A DNA stretch of 64,000 bases from Carpediemonas membranifera (lineage: Eukaryota; Fornicata), in contig JAHDYR010000069.1 of the NCBI GenBank assembly GCA_019828565.1, positions 186,001 through 250,000 on the forward strand, read 5' to 3'. Under the pieces are notes generated by a model that was given only the letters and a program-made list of their open reading frames with translations, searched no databases and was not told where the DNA came from. Both the position numbers and the translations under genes were made by a program. Positions 38,117 through 47,934 of this stretch are shown here, one piece after another. Positions within the stretch are counted from its first letter, which is position 1; each line of letters starts with the position of its first letter.

Positions 38117-40735
38117 TCACACCGTCTGCCCCGGTCTCCGCCCCGCCCTCACCGGGTTTGCCGTCATCACCACCTCCTTCAGGCCCCTGAGCGCGGTCAC
38201 AACATCTCTCATTGAAGGCCTGTCGCTCGCATCCTGCTCCCAGCAGCTCCTAATCAGCGGCCCAATCTCTTGCGGCACTGCATCTAGGGGTGGCCGTTTT
38301 CCAGCGGCGACAAGCTGTAGGATCTGCATCGGGCCGGCGTCTGGGATGTCGTCGAAGGGCTCGCGGCCCGAGAAGCACGCCCACATGGTGACGCCGAACG
38401 AGAAGACGTCGACCTTGTTCGTGTACGTCTTCTGGTGCACCTCGGGCGCGCTGTATCCGGGCGTGCCGACGTTCGAGATGGTTTTGTTCTTCGTGCTAAC
38501 GGCCAGGCCGAGGTCGCCGACCTTGACGACGATGCGCTGCTTGGGCCGGCCGAGGGCGACGTAGTCCTCGACACCCACGAAGAAGTTCGCCGCCTTCACG
38601 TCGCGGTGGATGAAATTCTTCGAATGAATGAAGGCGAGACCCTCCGCTGCTTGAGTGACAAGCTGGACAACCGTTCTCCCGTCAAGACGCTGCTTTCCCT
38701 TCAAACTCGACATATAATCGTCTAAGCTACCAAGAGCACAGTACTCGGTCACGAGGAAGATGTTGGGCAGCTTTAGGGTCGCCCCAACGAACCCGACGAC
38801 GTGCCGATGCCGCAGGTTGACCAAGGACCGCGCCTCCCGGGCGAACTCGTCCATGGCCTTCGGGTCTGACTGGATCAGCTCGTGCATCTTCTTGACCGCA
38901 ACCACCTGGCCCTTGTACACGGCACGCGACACGGACCCGAAACCACCTGACGCGATGAGTGTCGTCTCCTGTATCTGCGAGGGAGGGATATAGAACGAGA
39001 ATATAAGCCGGTAGAGCGGATTGCTCGGCGTGATGTTCAGTTGGGCGAGCTCCGCCTTTGTCGCAGTCCGCTGAGCCCTACCCTGCGCGTACTTGACAAG
39101 TTGGAGCAGGGAATGTACTGTCCCGGCAAGGAAGGTGAGTGCTACGCCGACAGCGATGATGCCGTTCCCAATAGCAAGAATTACATGCCATATAACCCAG
39201 GTCATGGTCAATATCGACCCGACCGCCGATGTCGCAAGGAAGAATCCAGTTAGCATGACTACCAATATCCATTGTATCACGTGTTGAGTGTCTCTACTGT
39301 CGGTCACAGCACCCCACGTAAGACTGCGGAACCGGTAAAAGATCATCTTCAACTCCGGGCGTAAGACAAACTCGGTGCGGGGTGTGAGGTTGACAAGGGT
39401 CACTAGAGAGCTGACATTACCGGTGGAGCGGTCGGGGATCTCTTTGTGTCGCGTGGCAATGAGAATTGAGTCGTTTTGCTTCAGGATGGAGTGTGTAAAG
39501 GAGCCTCTAGCGGTTGTATCATTAAGATATCGAGTATATTTTGGTAGATTCGTCGGTATTTGCTCTAAAACGTATGCTCGCTTCCTATCACCCGAGACAT
39601 CCAATGCGTCGTCATTAAGCACTATTCTATACAGCCACAGCTTCGAGTTGAGCCGAGTCAAGTCTCGACCGGTGATGGTCGAGTCGGCTGCGACTCCTAC
39701 GATATCGTTTGATACGTAAATGTATCGCCCAAAGTACATGGATGCGTCTGGACCATCGGGGTCGACTGCATCGATCCAAGTCACGCTGTAAGTGCTCGCG
39801 CACGCGATGTACACGCGAGATATACCTGCTGATGACCACAAAAGGCAGTCACCGTCTCTCGCGTGTGTGACATCTGATCCAGTCAGTGTAAAGGCGGTTG
39901 ACCTGACCCCCCTATCGTCGTTTTGGGCATTAGCCGGCTCGAACAGCTGAGATTGTCTATATACGATGGTCTTATTGACTAGATCGCCCAGAACGCTGTC
40001 AGGAGCCGTGAAGTTGACTACGGAGCCCTGGAAACTGGATCCGTTGTACAAGGCAGAGACAAACAGGTCTCCGCTCGGTAAAATAGTGGAAGCCCAGCCC
40101 AAATATGCGCTGAATCCGAATGGGGAGACCAATTCGGGCTGCGACAGGGTTATTACGGGGTCGCACTCCACTGTTGAGCCAAGTGGTCTGCAGCTTGAGG
40201 TCGCGACGACGCCGTCCACAGCGGTGGCGTACGGGGCGGCCATGCCCATCGCCATACGCCCCGCCTCATTCGCACAGATGGCTATTGCGGACTGATCGGT
40301 GGAAAGGGGGTAGTTGATAGTGGTTGGGGTGGCATGCCAGGAAGAGGTCGCTTCATTCCAGGCAAAGACGCTCGTGTTGCACAGGCCGGCGATGAAGAGC
40401 AGGTTGCTTGTGGCCTGCATGGATTGGCCGAAGAGGGTGATGCTGCTGTCGCCTGTGAGTGTCTGGGAGGAGGCTTCGGTGAAGATCCCATCATTGTTCT
40501 TTGAGAGAAGAACATCGCGGACACGATTGGACTCTGGTTCTGGTATGAACATATGAACACCATCATTACGCTCCGACAAGGTTGCTCCGTATCCGAAGAG
40601 GTAGGGAGAAACGGAAGGGCGCCAAGTCGCTGTGGCGTCCTCGTCAAAGCGATAGACGGTTACTGGCGATAAAACAAGCCATCCGAAGAATATCATCAAG
40701 AAACCGTACAGCCATTCACATACTACCTCTAGCAT
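38117..40735 (-). CDS. Receptor-like TKL protein kinase
   Basis: An 872-residue protein from ATG 40735. An N-terminal hydrophobic stretch (~5-25) acts as a signal or anchor. An extracellular-looking region of ~450 residues with N-glycosylation sites and repeated beta-rich segments (FG-GAP/WD-like) follows, then one or two membrane spans (~480-540) and a cytosolic kinase domain (~590-860). Kinase motifs: ASGGFGSVSRA, VVAVKK, FIHRDVKAANFF, VGDLGLAV (DLG for DFG), GTPGYSAPEV and WEQDASDRPSM. This fits the tyrosine-kinase-like (TKL) group, so it probably senses an external ligand; the ligand is unknown. It is tandem with the four-TM gene. Confidence 0.9.
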   Translation of the reverse strand: MLEVVCEWLYGFLMIFFGWLVLSPVTVYRFDEDATATWRPSVSPYLFGYGATLSERNDGVHMFIPEPESNRVRDVLLSKNNDGIFTEASSQTLTGDSSITLFGQSMQATSNLLFIAGLCNTSVFAWNEATSSWHATPTTINYPLSTDQSAIAICANEAGRMAMGMAAPYATAVDGVVATSSCRPLGSTVECDPVITLSQPELVSPFGFSAYLGWASTILPSGDLFVSALYNGSSFQGSVVNFTAPDSVLGDLVNKTIVYRQSQLFEPANAQNDDRGVRSTAFTLTGSDVTHARDGDCLLWSSAGISRVYIACASTYSVTWIDAVDPDGPDASMYFGRYIYVSNDIVGVAADSTITGRDLTRLNSKLWLYRIVLNDDALDVSGDRKRAYVLEQIPTNLPKYTRYLNDTTARGSFTHSILKQNDSILIATRHKEIPDRSTGNVSSLVTLVNLTPRTEFVLRPELKMIFYRFRSLTWGAVTDSRDTQHVIQWILVVMLTGFFLATSAVGSILTMTWVIWHVILAIGNGIIAVGVALTFLAGTVHSLLQLVKYAQGRAQRTATKAELAQLNITPSNPLYRLIFSFYIPPSQIQETTLIASGGFGSVSRAVYKGQVVAVKKMHELIQSDPKAMDEFAREARSLVNLRHRHVVGFVGATLKLPNIFLVTEYCALGSLDDYMSSLKGKQRLDGRTVVQLVTQAAEGLAFIHSKNFIHRDVKAANFFVGVEDYVALGRPKQRIVVKVGDLGLAVSTKNKTISNVGTPGYSAPEVHQKTYTNKVDVFSFGVTMWACFSGREPFDDIPDAGPMQILQLVAAGKRPPLDAVPQEIGPLIRSCWEQDASDRPSMRDVVTALRGLKEVVMTANPVRAGRRPGQTV

Positions 40736-40999
40736 GCGTTGACGACTGAACAATCTTCGAAATGGTGGAATGATTGGATCATTATGGAGAATCAGGCCCG
40801 CGTTCTGGAGTCAGGCATGGCGGCAAGGACTGCGTCGGTATGCTGGGGGTCGCGGTCGCGTCAGCTACGGCTTCAATCTCTGATTCGGGCGTCTTTCTAT
40901 CATCATTGAGGGAGGAGGATCGTGTCTGCAAGAAACTGGGGCTGGCGAGGCAATGGAATGCGTGTCGTAACATGATTCATCAGACTTAACCCTGGTCGA

Positions 41000-42824
41000 G
41001 CTGCACTTTAAACTGCACTACTTGACTGAAGTCGCCACGAGGTTGGCATACCGCATGGTGTTCACCGTCATCGCCGCATGCTCAGCGCTGGGCGACGCGT
41101 TGGCCAGCATGCCCACCCTGACGCGGTCATCGCCCAGGAACCGCTTCAGCGTGTGGGTCAACATGGAGTTGCGGTAAGGCACGTGTGAGGCGCCCGAGGC
41201 GAGTGCCCTGAAGCACTCCTTCAGCGCAAGCAGCGACTTGTTGATCTCGCGGCTCTCCTTCTGCTCGGCGGGGTCCATCTTGCCCGTCCTCAGCTCCGTG
41301 TCAGCCCCCGCGAGGTCCACGAGGATGATGCGCCGGCCGAGCAGACCCTGCCCGTGGGACGCCATGTACCCCTTCTCAGCGGCCACTGCTGCGTCCACGC
41401 GGGCCTGGAAGTGGGCCACCTCGGCGTCGTTGGCGGCCATGATCGCGTCCATCTCAGGGTCGTCGTTCTTGATCCAGCGGCCGATCTCGTCCTGGCGATA
41501 GAGCTTGGAGGCGTTGTCGATGACGTACGAGTCGCGTTTGTTGCCCACCGGGACGAGCTCGGCTTCCTTCTGCGTGATTTCGTCGCGGAGAGCGATCAGA
41601 TCTTGGGATACAATCTCAAGTTCCAAGACTGCGTGGGATCTGGACGATTGGTTGTGTCTAGTGGAGCAGCCCACGGCGCGCTGCTTGATGCCGTTCCTCA
41701 TGATGGCATGCACGTCCTCCATCGTCCTCGCGGTGACTGTCTTGAGTCGATTGACCTTGACCTGCTTGGTTTCGGGTCAACTTCGGTGTTGGCGCGAATG
41801 TCGATCTCGCCCTCCGCGTTCGTCCGAACGAAGCACTCCATGTGGTTGTTGTTGAGGTCGAAGGCCTTTCCGTTGTACAGTTCAATGAACCGGATCTGAA
41901 GGCTGAGGTCTGGGTGCGGCTCAATGAACGTGAGAACGTCTTGGGCTGCAAAATCGTACATGCCGCGCTCTGGGCCGTAGCCGAGCATCGTGTGCGTCTT
42001 GCCCGCGGACGTCTGGCCGTAGGCGAAGAAGGCTGCGGTGGAGATCTGCAGGTTGAGGACGCCAGAGACAAGGGGCTGCACGATCTCGCGGTACACGGCG
42101 CCGTTCCGATCGTGTCTGGTAAAGACCCTCTCGAAGGGGCCAACGGAGAGCTTCTTGCCGGTGGAGAGCGAGAAGCTGTCCGCTGGGCGATCTTCCGAAT
42201 CGGGAACGCCTTCAACCGTCTTATGCTTCGCTTCGGTGGGAAGCAGCGGTCTAAAGCGCACCGAAACGGAGATCTTCTGCTTCGTCATCGTGATTTTTGG
42301 GAAATTCTGTTCTGTTTGTCCAAGCTCGTGATTTACAGTTTATGCCGGGCCATGTATCGTCCTCCAAACCAGATGAAGCGAAACCATGGCCAGCATCTAC
42401 AGCCCTACTCTACCGCTCAGTCCGAGAGCCCTGGTTCGAGGTCAAGCTCAAGCTCGCTCTCGGGATACGCAGCCTCCGCGATGCCATGCAGCTGTGCTGG
42501 CGAGCGATGAGGCCGACTCCTATCCCACTCGCGCTCGACCGGTCTGGCCTTAGGCGGCCGGCCGCGCCTGCTCTTGCCGGGGGCGTCCTTGAAGTTGATG
42601 AGGAGACCAATGATCGTCATCGTGTCTGGGATTGTGTAAAAGATCGCGGGATACACTAGATCCCACATATGCTTGCCAGTGACCGGCCTGTACGAGAAGG
42701 CGAAGAGACGCAGCAGCAAGGCGAAGTCGAACAGGACCATCTTCGACAGCAGGAAAAGACCTTTTCTCACAATAAGAAAAGTCTTGCGCGTGGCCGACAG
42801 CTGCGCCTTATAAATCGCCCAGAC
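41000..42824 (-). repeat. Inverted duplication, copy 2 (1,825 bp)
   Basis: The reverse-complement partner of 35460-37285. This is the likely ancestral locus, because the seven-TM gene continues intact past its edge at 42824. It is one base shorter than copy 1 owing to a C lost at 41774-41776. Confidence 0.95.
41018..42288 (-). pseudogene. Kinesin copy 2, single-base frameshift
   Basis: Same sequence as the intact kinesin at 35996 except for one missing C (CCCC to CCC, GGG at 41774-41776 on the plus strand), which shifts the frame after about residue 170, just before the switch I region. The product would lose both switches. Both parts remain otherwise open, so the lesion is very recent, or a homopolymer sequencing error. 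The promoter element (ATAAACTGTAAA, minus strand) is intact. Confidence 0.85.
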
Positions 42825-43523
42825 AACCCGTAACGAGTACAATCCGCTAAACCAAGTGAAAGCGACACTCATAAAGAACCAATACCCAATCAAAACGAGC
42901 AGGTTAAAGTCGAATACGAGGCTACCCTCGGTAGGCATCATGGGCGATATGATCCAGAAGACGTTGACTACCAGCTGGAGGCCCATAACTACTGCTGTAA
43001 CACCGTACGCGAACAAATGGGCAGCAAATAAGATGAGTTTGCGTCGGGTTGGGTTCAGCGTCCGGATATTGACCTTGATGTACACCGCGATGTTGATACA
43101 GAACGCGGCGAAGAGCAGGAGGACCGACCATCTGTTGAACAGATCTGAGAAGTCCACCACGGAGGGGCGGGGGATAAATAGCTGCAGAAAGGAGAGGTAG
43201 TGGAACCAGATCAGGCGCGTGAGGACTGAGAGGAGGAGGAGCAGGTGGACTAGGAGGCGCTGCTTGAATATGGAGCTCAGCTTGAGTCGCTTGTGGTGGA
43301 CGAGGCTCTCGGCGATAATCCAGAGGATTCGGAGCAGGATGATGAAGAAGATGATATGATATACGATGGAATTCACGGCAACATTCCAAGGACCGACGTC
43401 GTACGTCTTGACGGGGAGTAGGAAGGCTGATCTCTCCGATGCTTCCGTTCCCCATTGCCCATAGATTGTAGGGAGTGTTTCTATCCAGGACTGCAGTCCT
43501 GGTAACCTAGATGAACTATTCAT
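42417..43523 (-). CDS. Seven-TM-type membrane protein, unknown
   Basis: A 368-residue protein from ATG 43523 (MNSSSRLPGLQSWIETLP). Hydrophobic segments sit near residues 50-70, 88-112, 130-150, 165-190, 205-230, 250-275 and 290-310, a seven-helix pattern, with an Arg/Lys-rich then acidic cytosolic tail. The plan recalls GPCR-like or TMEM/RTA-like proteins, but no conserved motif allows a call. The 3' third is duplicated at 35460-35867. Confidence 0.8.
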   Translation of the reverse strand: MNSSSRLPGLQSWIETLPTIYGQWGTEASERSAFLLPVKTYDVGPWNVAVNSIVYHIIFFIILLRILWIIAESLVHHKRLKLSSIFKQRLLVHLLLLLSVLTRLIWFHYLSFLQLFIPRPSVVDFSDLFNRWSVLLLFAAFCINIAVYIKVNIRTLNPTRRKLILFAAHLFAYGVTAVVMGLQLVVNVFWIISPMMPTEGSLVFDFNLLVLIGYWFFMSVAFTWFSGLYSLRVVWAIYKAQLSATRKTFLIVRKGLFLLSKMVLFDFALLLRLFAFSYRPVTGKHMWDLVYPAIFYTIPDTMTIIGLLINFKDAPGKSRRGRPPKARPVEREWDRSRPHRSPAQLHGIAEAAYPESELELDLEPGLSD

Positions 43524-43776
43524 TTGCTAGTGGGCGTGTTTCGATTGGTTTCCAGCACACTTGTTGTGCTCGCTCAAAGTGCCGCGGAAATCCAGGGAAA
43601 GATAGAGAAAGATCGCATCTGATCCCATGACCCATCTCACTGTAGAAGTAGGCACCCATCACCCAGGGCATCATTCAGCTGATAGCAGATTATTCAGGTG
43701 CGCTGGTTGTGGTCCACATTTCTCGTTTTCAGATCCACAAATAAGTTCCGAGCACTCGCCACCACTTTTATTTCAT

Positions 43777-44532
43777 TTAAGCAGTCTGGTAGCCCTGCTG
43801 GGGAAGGTACCCACCCATTCCGGGCTGGACATATGCCGCCTGCTGCATCATCTGGGGGAGCTGAGGGGCATAACCGCCCTGGAACTGGGGCTGGACATAG
43901 CCGCCCTGGGGGTAGTTGGGGCCGGGGGCACCGGGGTTCATCTGTACATAAGACTGGTTGGCGCGGCGGGCAGAGGCGGAGTTGCCGCAGCAGACCTTGA
44001 CAACGACAACAACAAACGTGACGATGCAGACGACCTTGACGGCGATAACGCAGCACATGCAGATGGGGGCACAGAGCATGAACACGAGCCAGAAAAGAAC
44101 GGCAAAGACGGCGCCGACTATGGCCACAGGGTTTGACTCATCGTCGCCAAGGATGTATGTGGAATCAGAGCAACCGTACACATCGTCGCCCACGCCAACG
44201 CACACGTAGTACTCGGCAGAAGAGTCAAACGACGCCAGGTCGGCCACAACGGAGCCGCTCGTGGGAAGAGAACTGGTGTCAGTGCTGTCGATGAAGGCGG
44301 TGATGTCGGTTTTCGTGGAAGTGGATGGAGTAACAGTGTAAAGAGTAATAGGAGGAGTCCAGGCGGTGGGCACGTCGGAAACGCAGCTAGAAGAGACATA
44401 GAAGTAGATGGTACGCTCGTCAGACGACGTGTTATAGCTGCTCACAGCAACAGAAGAAAGGCCCGTCGTGCTGCAGTAATCACACAACACAACCGCAACG
44501 AGGAGAAGAAGAACAGCAAAAGGACGCATCAT
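43777..44532 (-). CDS. Secretory single-pass membrane protein, Gly/Gln-rich tail
   Basis: A 251-residue protein starting MMRPFAVLLLLVAVVLCDY, a clear signal peptide. A ~120-residue extracellular part with paired cysteines and many Ser/Thr residues follows. A long Val/Ile/Cys-rich membrane span occupies ~138-185, and the cytosolic tail is rich in Pro, Gln, Gly and Tyr (YPQGGY-, QPGMGGYLPQQGY-type repeats). The Cys cluster in the membrane suggests palmitoylation. No family is recognised; similar PQGGY tails occur in many protist membrane proteins. Confidence 0.75.
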   Translation of the reverse strand: MMRPFAVLLLLVAVVLCDYCSTTGLSSVAVSSYNTSSDERTIYFYVSSSCVSDVPTAWTPPITLYTVTPSTSTKTDITAFIDSTDTSSLPTSGSVVADLASFDSSAEYYVCVGVGDDVYGCSDSTYILGDDESNPVAIVGAVFAVLFWLVFMLCAPICMCCVIAVKVVCIVTFVVVVVKVCCGNSASARRANQSYVQMNPGAPGPNYPQGGYVQPQFQGGYAPQLPQMMQQAAYVQPGMGGYLPQQGYQTA

Positions 44533-44574
44533 TGTGTTGTTTTTGGCTTCGAGATGTAGGGTTAAATCTCAAAG

Positions 44575-44685
44575 ATCTCCCGATCCGGCCGGGACGCCAA
44601 CTCTGAGAGAAGACACGCTGGCCCTCACGCCAGCCTGTCCTGGCCTTCTTCCACCTCAAATCACTTGGGCCGCGGGACGGGAGAT
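44575..44685. other. Imperfect long hairpin, possible structured RNA
   Basis: ATCTCCCG at 44575-44582 pairs with CGGGAGAT at 44678-44685 (8 bp), and GCTGGC 44617-44622 pairs with GCCAGC 44629-44634 around a 6-nt loop. The region lies between two genes and has no open frame. It could be an RNA gene or simply promoter sequence for the membrane protein gene. Confidence 0.25.
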
Positions 44686-44826
44686 GGATCTAACCCAGCG
44701 GTCCAGGTTAACCCTGTGATTTCTCCTCAACCTCGGCACCAACATTTCAGTAGAAAACAGCCGACGTGATAAATTTACTCGGCGCGAGGCTAAACACCGC
44801 AATCAGACCATCCAACGCCACTGGAC

Positions 44827-45833
44827 TCACAGGACACCGTATCGGTCGAGCACCCGCCTCGCATCCTTCGGCACCGTACACGCCCGCCGAACCAGGGTCA
44901 GCTTCTGGTCGCAGTTACGGCGGAGGAAGGGCATAGGACCGAAGAAGCCCTGCTGGGCAGACCAGAAGAGGGTTGGGTCGAACTCGATGCCCAGGGGCCG
45001 GGGCTGGGGCCGCTGGCGAAGCGGGAGGAGTTTGAATGACTCAGCAGCCTCGGTAGCGTCCTCAAGAAGTGCCCGGTGTGTCTTTGGCAGCGGTGCGTCG
45101 AGCACATCGGCGGGGAGCTTCTCGTCGAGACCCGACCCGGATCCAGCCTCAGCCAGGGAACTGTCAGGATGGTAGTTGGTAGGTGCTGAGTCGTGTGACT
45201 CGTAGCTCTTCACCATACGTGCGAACCTCGCTGCTGGTTTCATCGTGTACGTGTTCGTCGCGCCCAACGTCTTCGGCATGGGTATTTCCTCAGGGTTGGG
45301 GAACATGCTGATCTGCTTGAACAGCCTTGTATGCGACCTTACAGTCATGTACGTTGTGAGCAGAGGGAACGGGGGGAGAAAGGGAGGGACCGAGGCGGGG
45401 AGGTCCTCAAACAGGCCTGTGGTGTGTGCCGCGCTGGGCATGCGGATGGGCGGGCCTGGTGTGCGGAGAGGCTTGATGAGCTGCGGCAGGAAGCTCTCGG
45501 TCTCTATGGAGGCGGCATAGAGCTTGAGTTTTAGGAGGTTGATGTGGCGGACACGGAAGAAGGCACGGACATCGAATAAAGTGCCTTTGGATCTCCCAGC
45601 ATTCTGTGCTATCGCACTGATGTCTTTAGCAGCCTCTCGAATGCCTGCGTGAGCGAATAAATCGAAAACGAACGATTCTCGAGCAAGTCCACGAGCATGT
45701 CCATGCATCGCTTTTCAGACTCCTTGTATTTGTGTGTAGACATCAATAAGCTGACGACTTCTGAGCTGCCTATCATCGTTTGCTGCAGAGAGCGATACTG
45801 ACTGTCGTCTTCGCTGGCTTTAAACTGCGGCAT
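44827..45833 (-). CDS. TAF8: TFIID subunit TAF8 (histone fold), one intron
   Basis: The exons are 45833-45674 and 45644-44827, giving 325 residues. TAF8 is a histone-fold subunit of TFIID. Splicing creates a continuous fold: SSEVVSLLMSTHKYKESEKR, MDMLVDLLENR-IREAAKDISAIAQN and AGRSKGTLFDVRAFFRV (~20-85). The proline-rich VPPFLPPFPLLTTYM follows, like the TAF8 motif just after its fold. Without splicing the fold is cut in half between two frames. An upstream portion (MPQFKASED) overlaps a TAAACTGCGG element on the plus strand, so the downstream ATG at 45776 is an alternative start. It is divergent from RPA1. Confidence 0.85.
45645..45673 (-). other. 29-nt spliceosomal intron in TAF8
   Basis: Donor GTTCGT, acceptor GCTCACGCAG, phase 1. 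Removal restores the histone-fold helix in frame and gives a total length divisible by three. Confidence 0.9.
45820..45830 (+). promoter_or_regulatory. TTAAACTGCGG element between TAF8 and RPA1
   Basis: The element is in sense orientation for RPA1 (~146 bp before its ATG) and at the predicted first codons of TAF8. It may serve both genes. Confidence 0.4.
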
Positions 45834-45975
45834 GTAGATCGAGGGCTAGTTCCGCCTCTTGAGCTGATATAGTACCATGACACTGACCATTGTAGCCTGA
45901 CAGGGCACATATTATCTGCGTGTCGCGAATGTGTGACTCCGGCTCGAGTCGTGGCGGCACTTGAAGCGCGCGGAA

Positions 45976-47712
45976 ATGAACCTGACGAAAGGAATCATTA
46001 GCGAGCTCGAAATGATCAGAGATTCGGGAAGACCCGTTCAACAACCTTATCCCTTCGTTTTGGAGGTCCGCGGCATCTCTCCGATGGGCGCCGACATGAA
46101 GAACTCTATACTCGATGTTTCAGATGGCGAACGCAAGACATCCATGCAGGCATCGTCAGCAATCGTTGGGAACGTACAACCGGGCTGCGTTATCAAGGGC
46201 TCCGCCTATCCTATGAGCGGTATGCTCATCGTGGCTGAATGCCAAGTGGTCAACGCCGGCCGCTCCGGCTACAACGCTCCCCAACAGCAACGCCAGCCTG
46301 CCCGCCAAGTGCAGATCGCCGCCCCGCCCGGCTGGCCCGCCCTCCTCGACATATCTGACCTGAACCCCTTTGTTGGAGCCAACAACTGGACTATAGTCGG
46401 CCGTGTGTCGTACAAAGGCCCCGTCCGCACGTTCAGCAGCAACGGCAGGGAGGGTAAGGTGTTCAACTTCAACTTGAAGGACGCCAAGGGCTCTGAGATC
46501 AGAATCTCGGGCTTTACCGAGATTGTGGACAGATTCGAGTCCACTATTGAGAAGGGCAAGGCGTACTTCGTCAAGGGCGGGTCGATCAAGAAGGCGAACC
46601 CCCGCTACAACCGCACGAACACCCAGGTCGAGGTCACTCTTAGTCGAGACGCCGACATCCGCGAGGCCACTGCTTTCGCAGACGCCATCCCACTCGAGTC
46701 CTTCTCATTCGTCGACAGCCTCCAGAGTGTGGCAGCAGAGACCACAGCGAAGGGCAGCACTCTCGACGTCTGCGGTGTGGTTCTCAGCCCCGGCGAGGCT
46801 GGTACCATCCGGTCCAAGTCCTCGGGCCGGGAGTTCACCAAGCGTGACGTCCTCATCGGCGACGAGAGCATGATGAAGATCAACGTCACCATCTGGGGAG
46901 AGGCAGCGGACCGTTTCCCCGACCGCCTCGTGGGCCGCCCCGTGGCCTTTAGCGGCTGCCAGGTAGGCGAGTTCGGAGGCAAGCGCCAGCTCTCGATGAG
47001 CAGGGACGGCAGCTTCACTGACACCCCCAAGGCCGCCTCCCAGCGCTGGGCCGCACTGCTCCAGTGGACCCCCACCGCCCCCAGAGACGAGGCAGCCTTC
47101 CAATGGGTGCCAGACCCCTTTGGTGATGGCATCATCTCCGAAGACAGGTCCGTTGATAAGTTCAGACAGCGCCTCACGGTCCAGCAGCTCCGGTCGATTG
47201 CTACACACGAGGTCGAGGCCCAGCCAAAGACGGTATTCACTAAGGGTTTCATCGTAGAGGTCAAGTACGTCAAGGATAGGCCGTTCTACTACCCCTCGTG
47301 TAAGACGCCCGACTGCAAGAAGAAGGTGACCAGGGATGACACCGGCAGGTGGACTTGCACCAAGTGCGAGGCCTCTTTCGACCAGCCGAACTATAGATAT
47401 ATCGCGCGTGCCGTGATCAGTGACCACACTGGCGAGTGTCAAGTGCAAATGTTCGATGAGACCGCTGAGAAGGTCTTTGGAATCAACGCCAACGATTTTT
47501 ACCGCAAGACTGAGGTTGAGAACGCCGAAGGTGACGAGCTTCTCGAGCCATGCACGCTCAACCAGCTTGTCTTCCGTATTCGCGCCAGAGCTGACCATTA
47601 TAACGAGACGGCCCGGGTCAGATACGAGGTGCAGGGGGTCTACCCAGTCAGGCCTGTGGAGGAGGCGCGCGGGCTCGCTGATGTGCTTATGGAGCATATC
47701 GCGAGCATGTGA
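45976..47712 (+). CDS. RPA1: Replication protein A large subunit (RPA70)
   Basis: A 578-residue protein from ATG 45976 (MNLTKGIISEL). RPA coats single-stranded DNA in replication, repair and checkpoint signalling. All four parts of the large subunit are visible: the N-terminal protein-interaction OB fold (1-100), a linker, DBD-A (~125-235, WTIVGRVSYKGPVRTF), DBD-B (~250-360, LDVCGVVLSPGE) and DBD-C (~400-575) with the C4 zinc ribbon CKTPDCKKKV and CTKCEASF. Length is close to human RPA70 (616). The upstream ORF extension to 45961 uses TTG and is ignored. Substrate partner of the ATR pathway encoded at 9-16 kb. Confidence 0.97.
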   Translation: MNLTKGIISELEMIRDSGRPVQQPYPFVLEVRGISPMGADMKNSILDVSDGERKTSMQASSAIVGNVQPGCVIKGSAYPMSGMLIVAECQVVNAGRSGYNAPQQQRQPARQVQIAAPPGWPALLDISDLNPFVGANNWTIVGRVSYKGPVRTFSSNGREGKVFNFNLKDAKGSEIRISGFTEIVDRFESTIEKGKAYFVKGGSIKKANPRYNRTNTQVEVTLSRDADIREATAFADAIPLESFSFVDSLQSVAAETTAKGSTLDVCGVVLSPGEAGTIRSKSSGREFTKRDVLIGDESMMKINVTIWGEAADRFPDRLVGRPVAFSGCQVGEFGGKRQLSMSRDGSFTDTPKAASQRWAALLQWTPTAPRDEAAFQWVPDPFGDGIISEDRSVDKFRQRLTVQQLRSIATHEVEAQPKTVFTKGFIVEVKYVKDRPFYYPSCKTPDCKKKVTRDDTGRWTCTKCEASFDQPNYRYIARAVISDHTGECQVQMFDETAEKVFGINANDFYRKTEVENAEGDELLEPCTLNQLVFRIRARADHYNETARVRYEVQGVYPVRPVEEARGLADVLMEHIASM

Positions 47713-47934
47713 GAGATGTAAATGGTTTTCTTGCAGTACGGCGGTGGGGTTGGTTGAATGTAGTCGTGTTGATGCCCGGTACAGTGAGTTGCGGGTCTGG
47801 GGCGGCTCGTGGGCTGGCTGAGGGCCGGCTATGGGCTTTATCGCCCGGTTGGTCTCTTCAAGATTACCGAGATTCGCCTATTTTAGCCAGTTTTTTTTCT
47901 CGCAAAGACAACAACAGAAGAGAAGAAGCCAACA

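Noticed and set aside
46705-47697. 330-codon minus-strand frame opposite RPA1
   Set aside because: Antisense to a complete RPA1; no domain is recognised.
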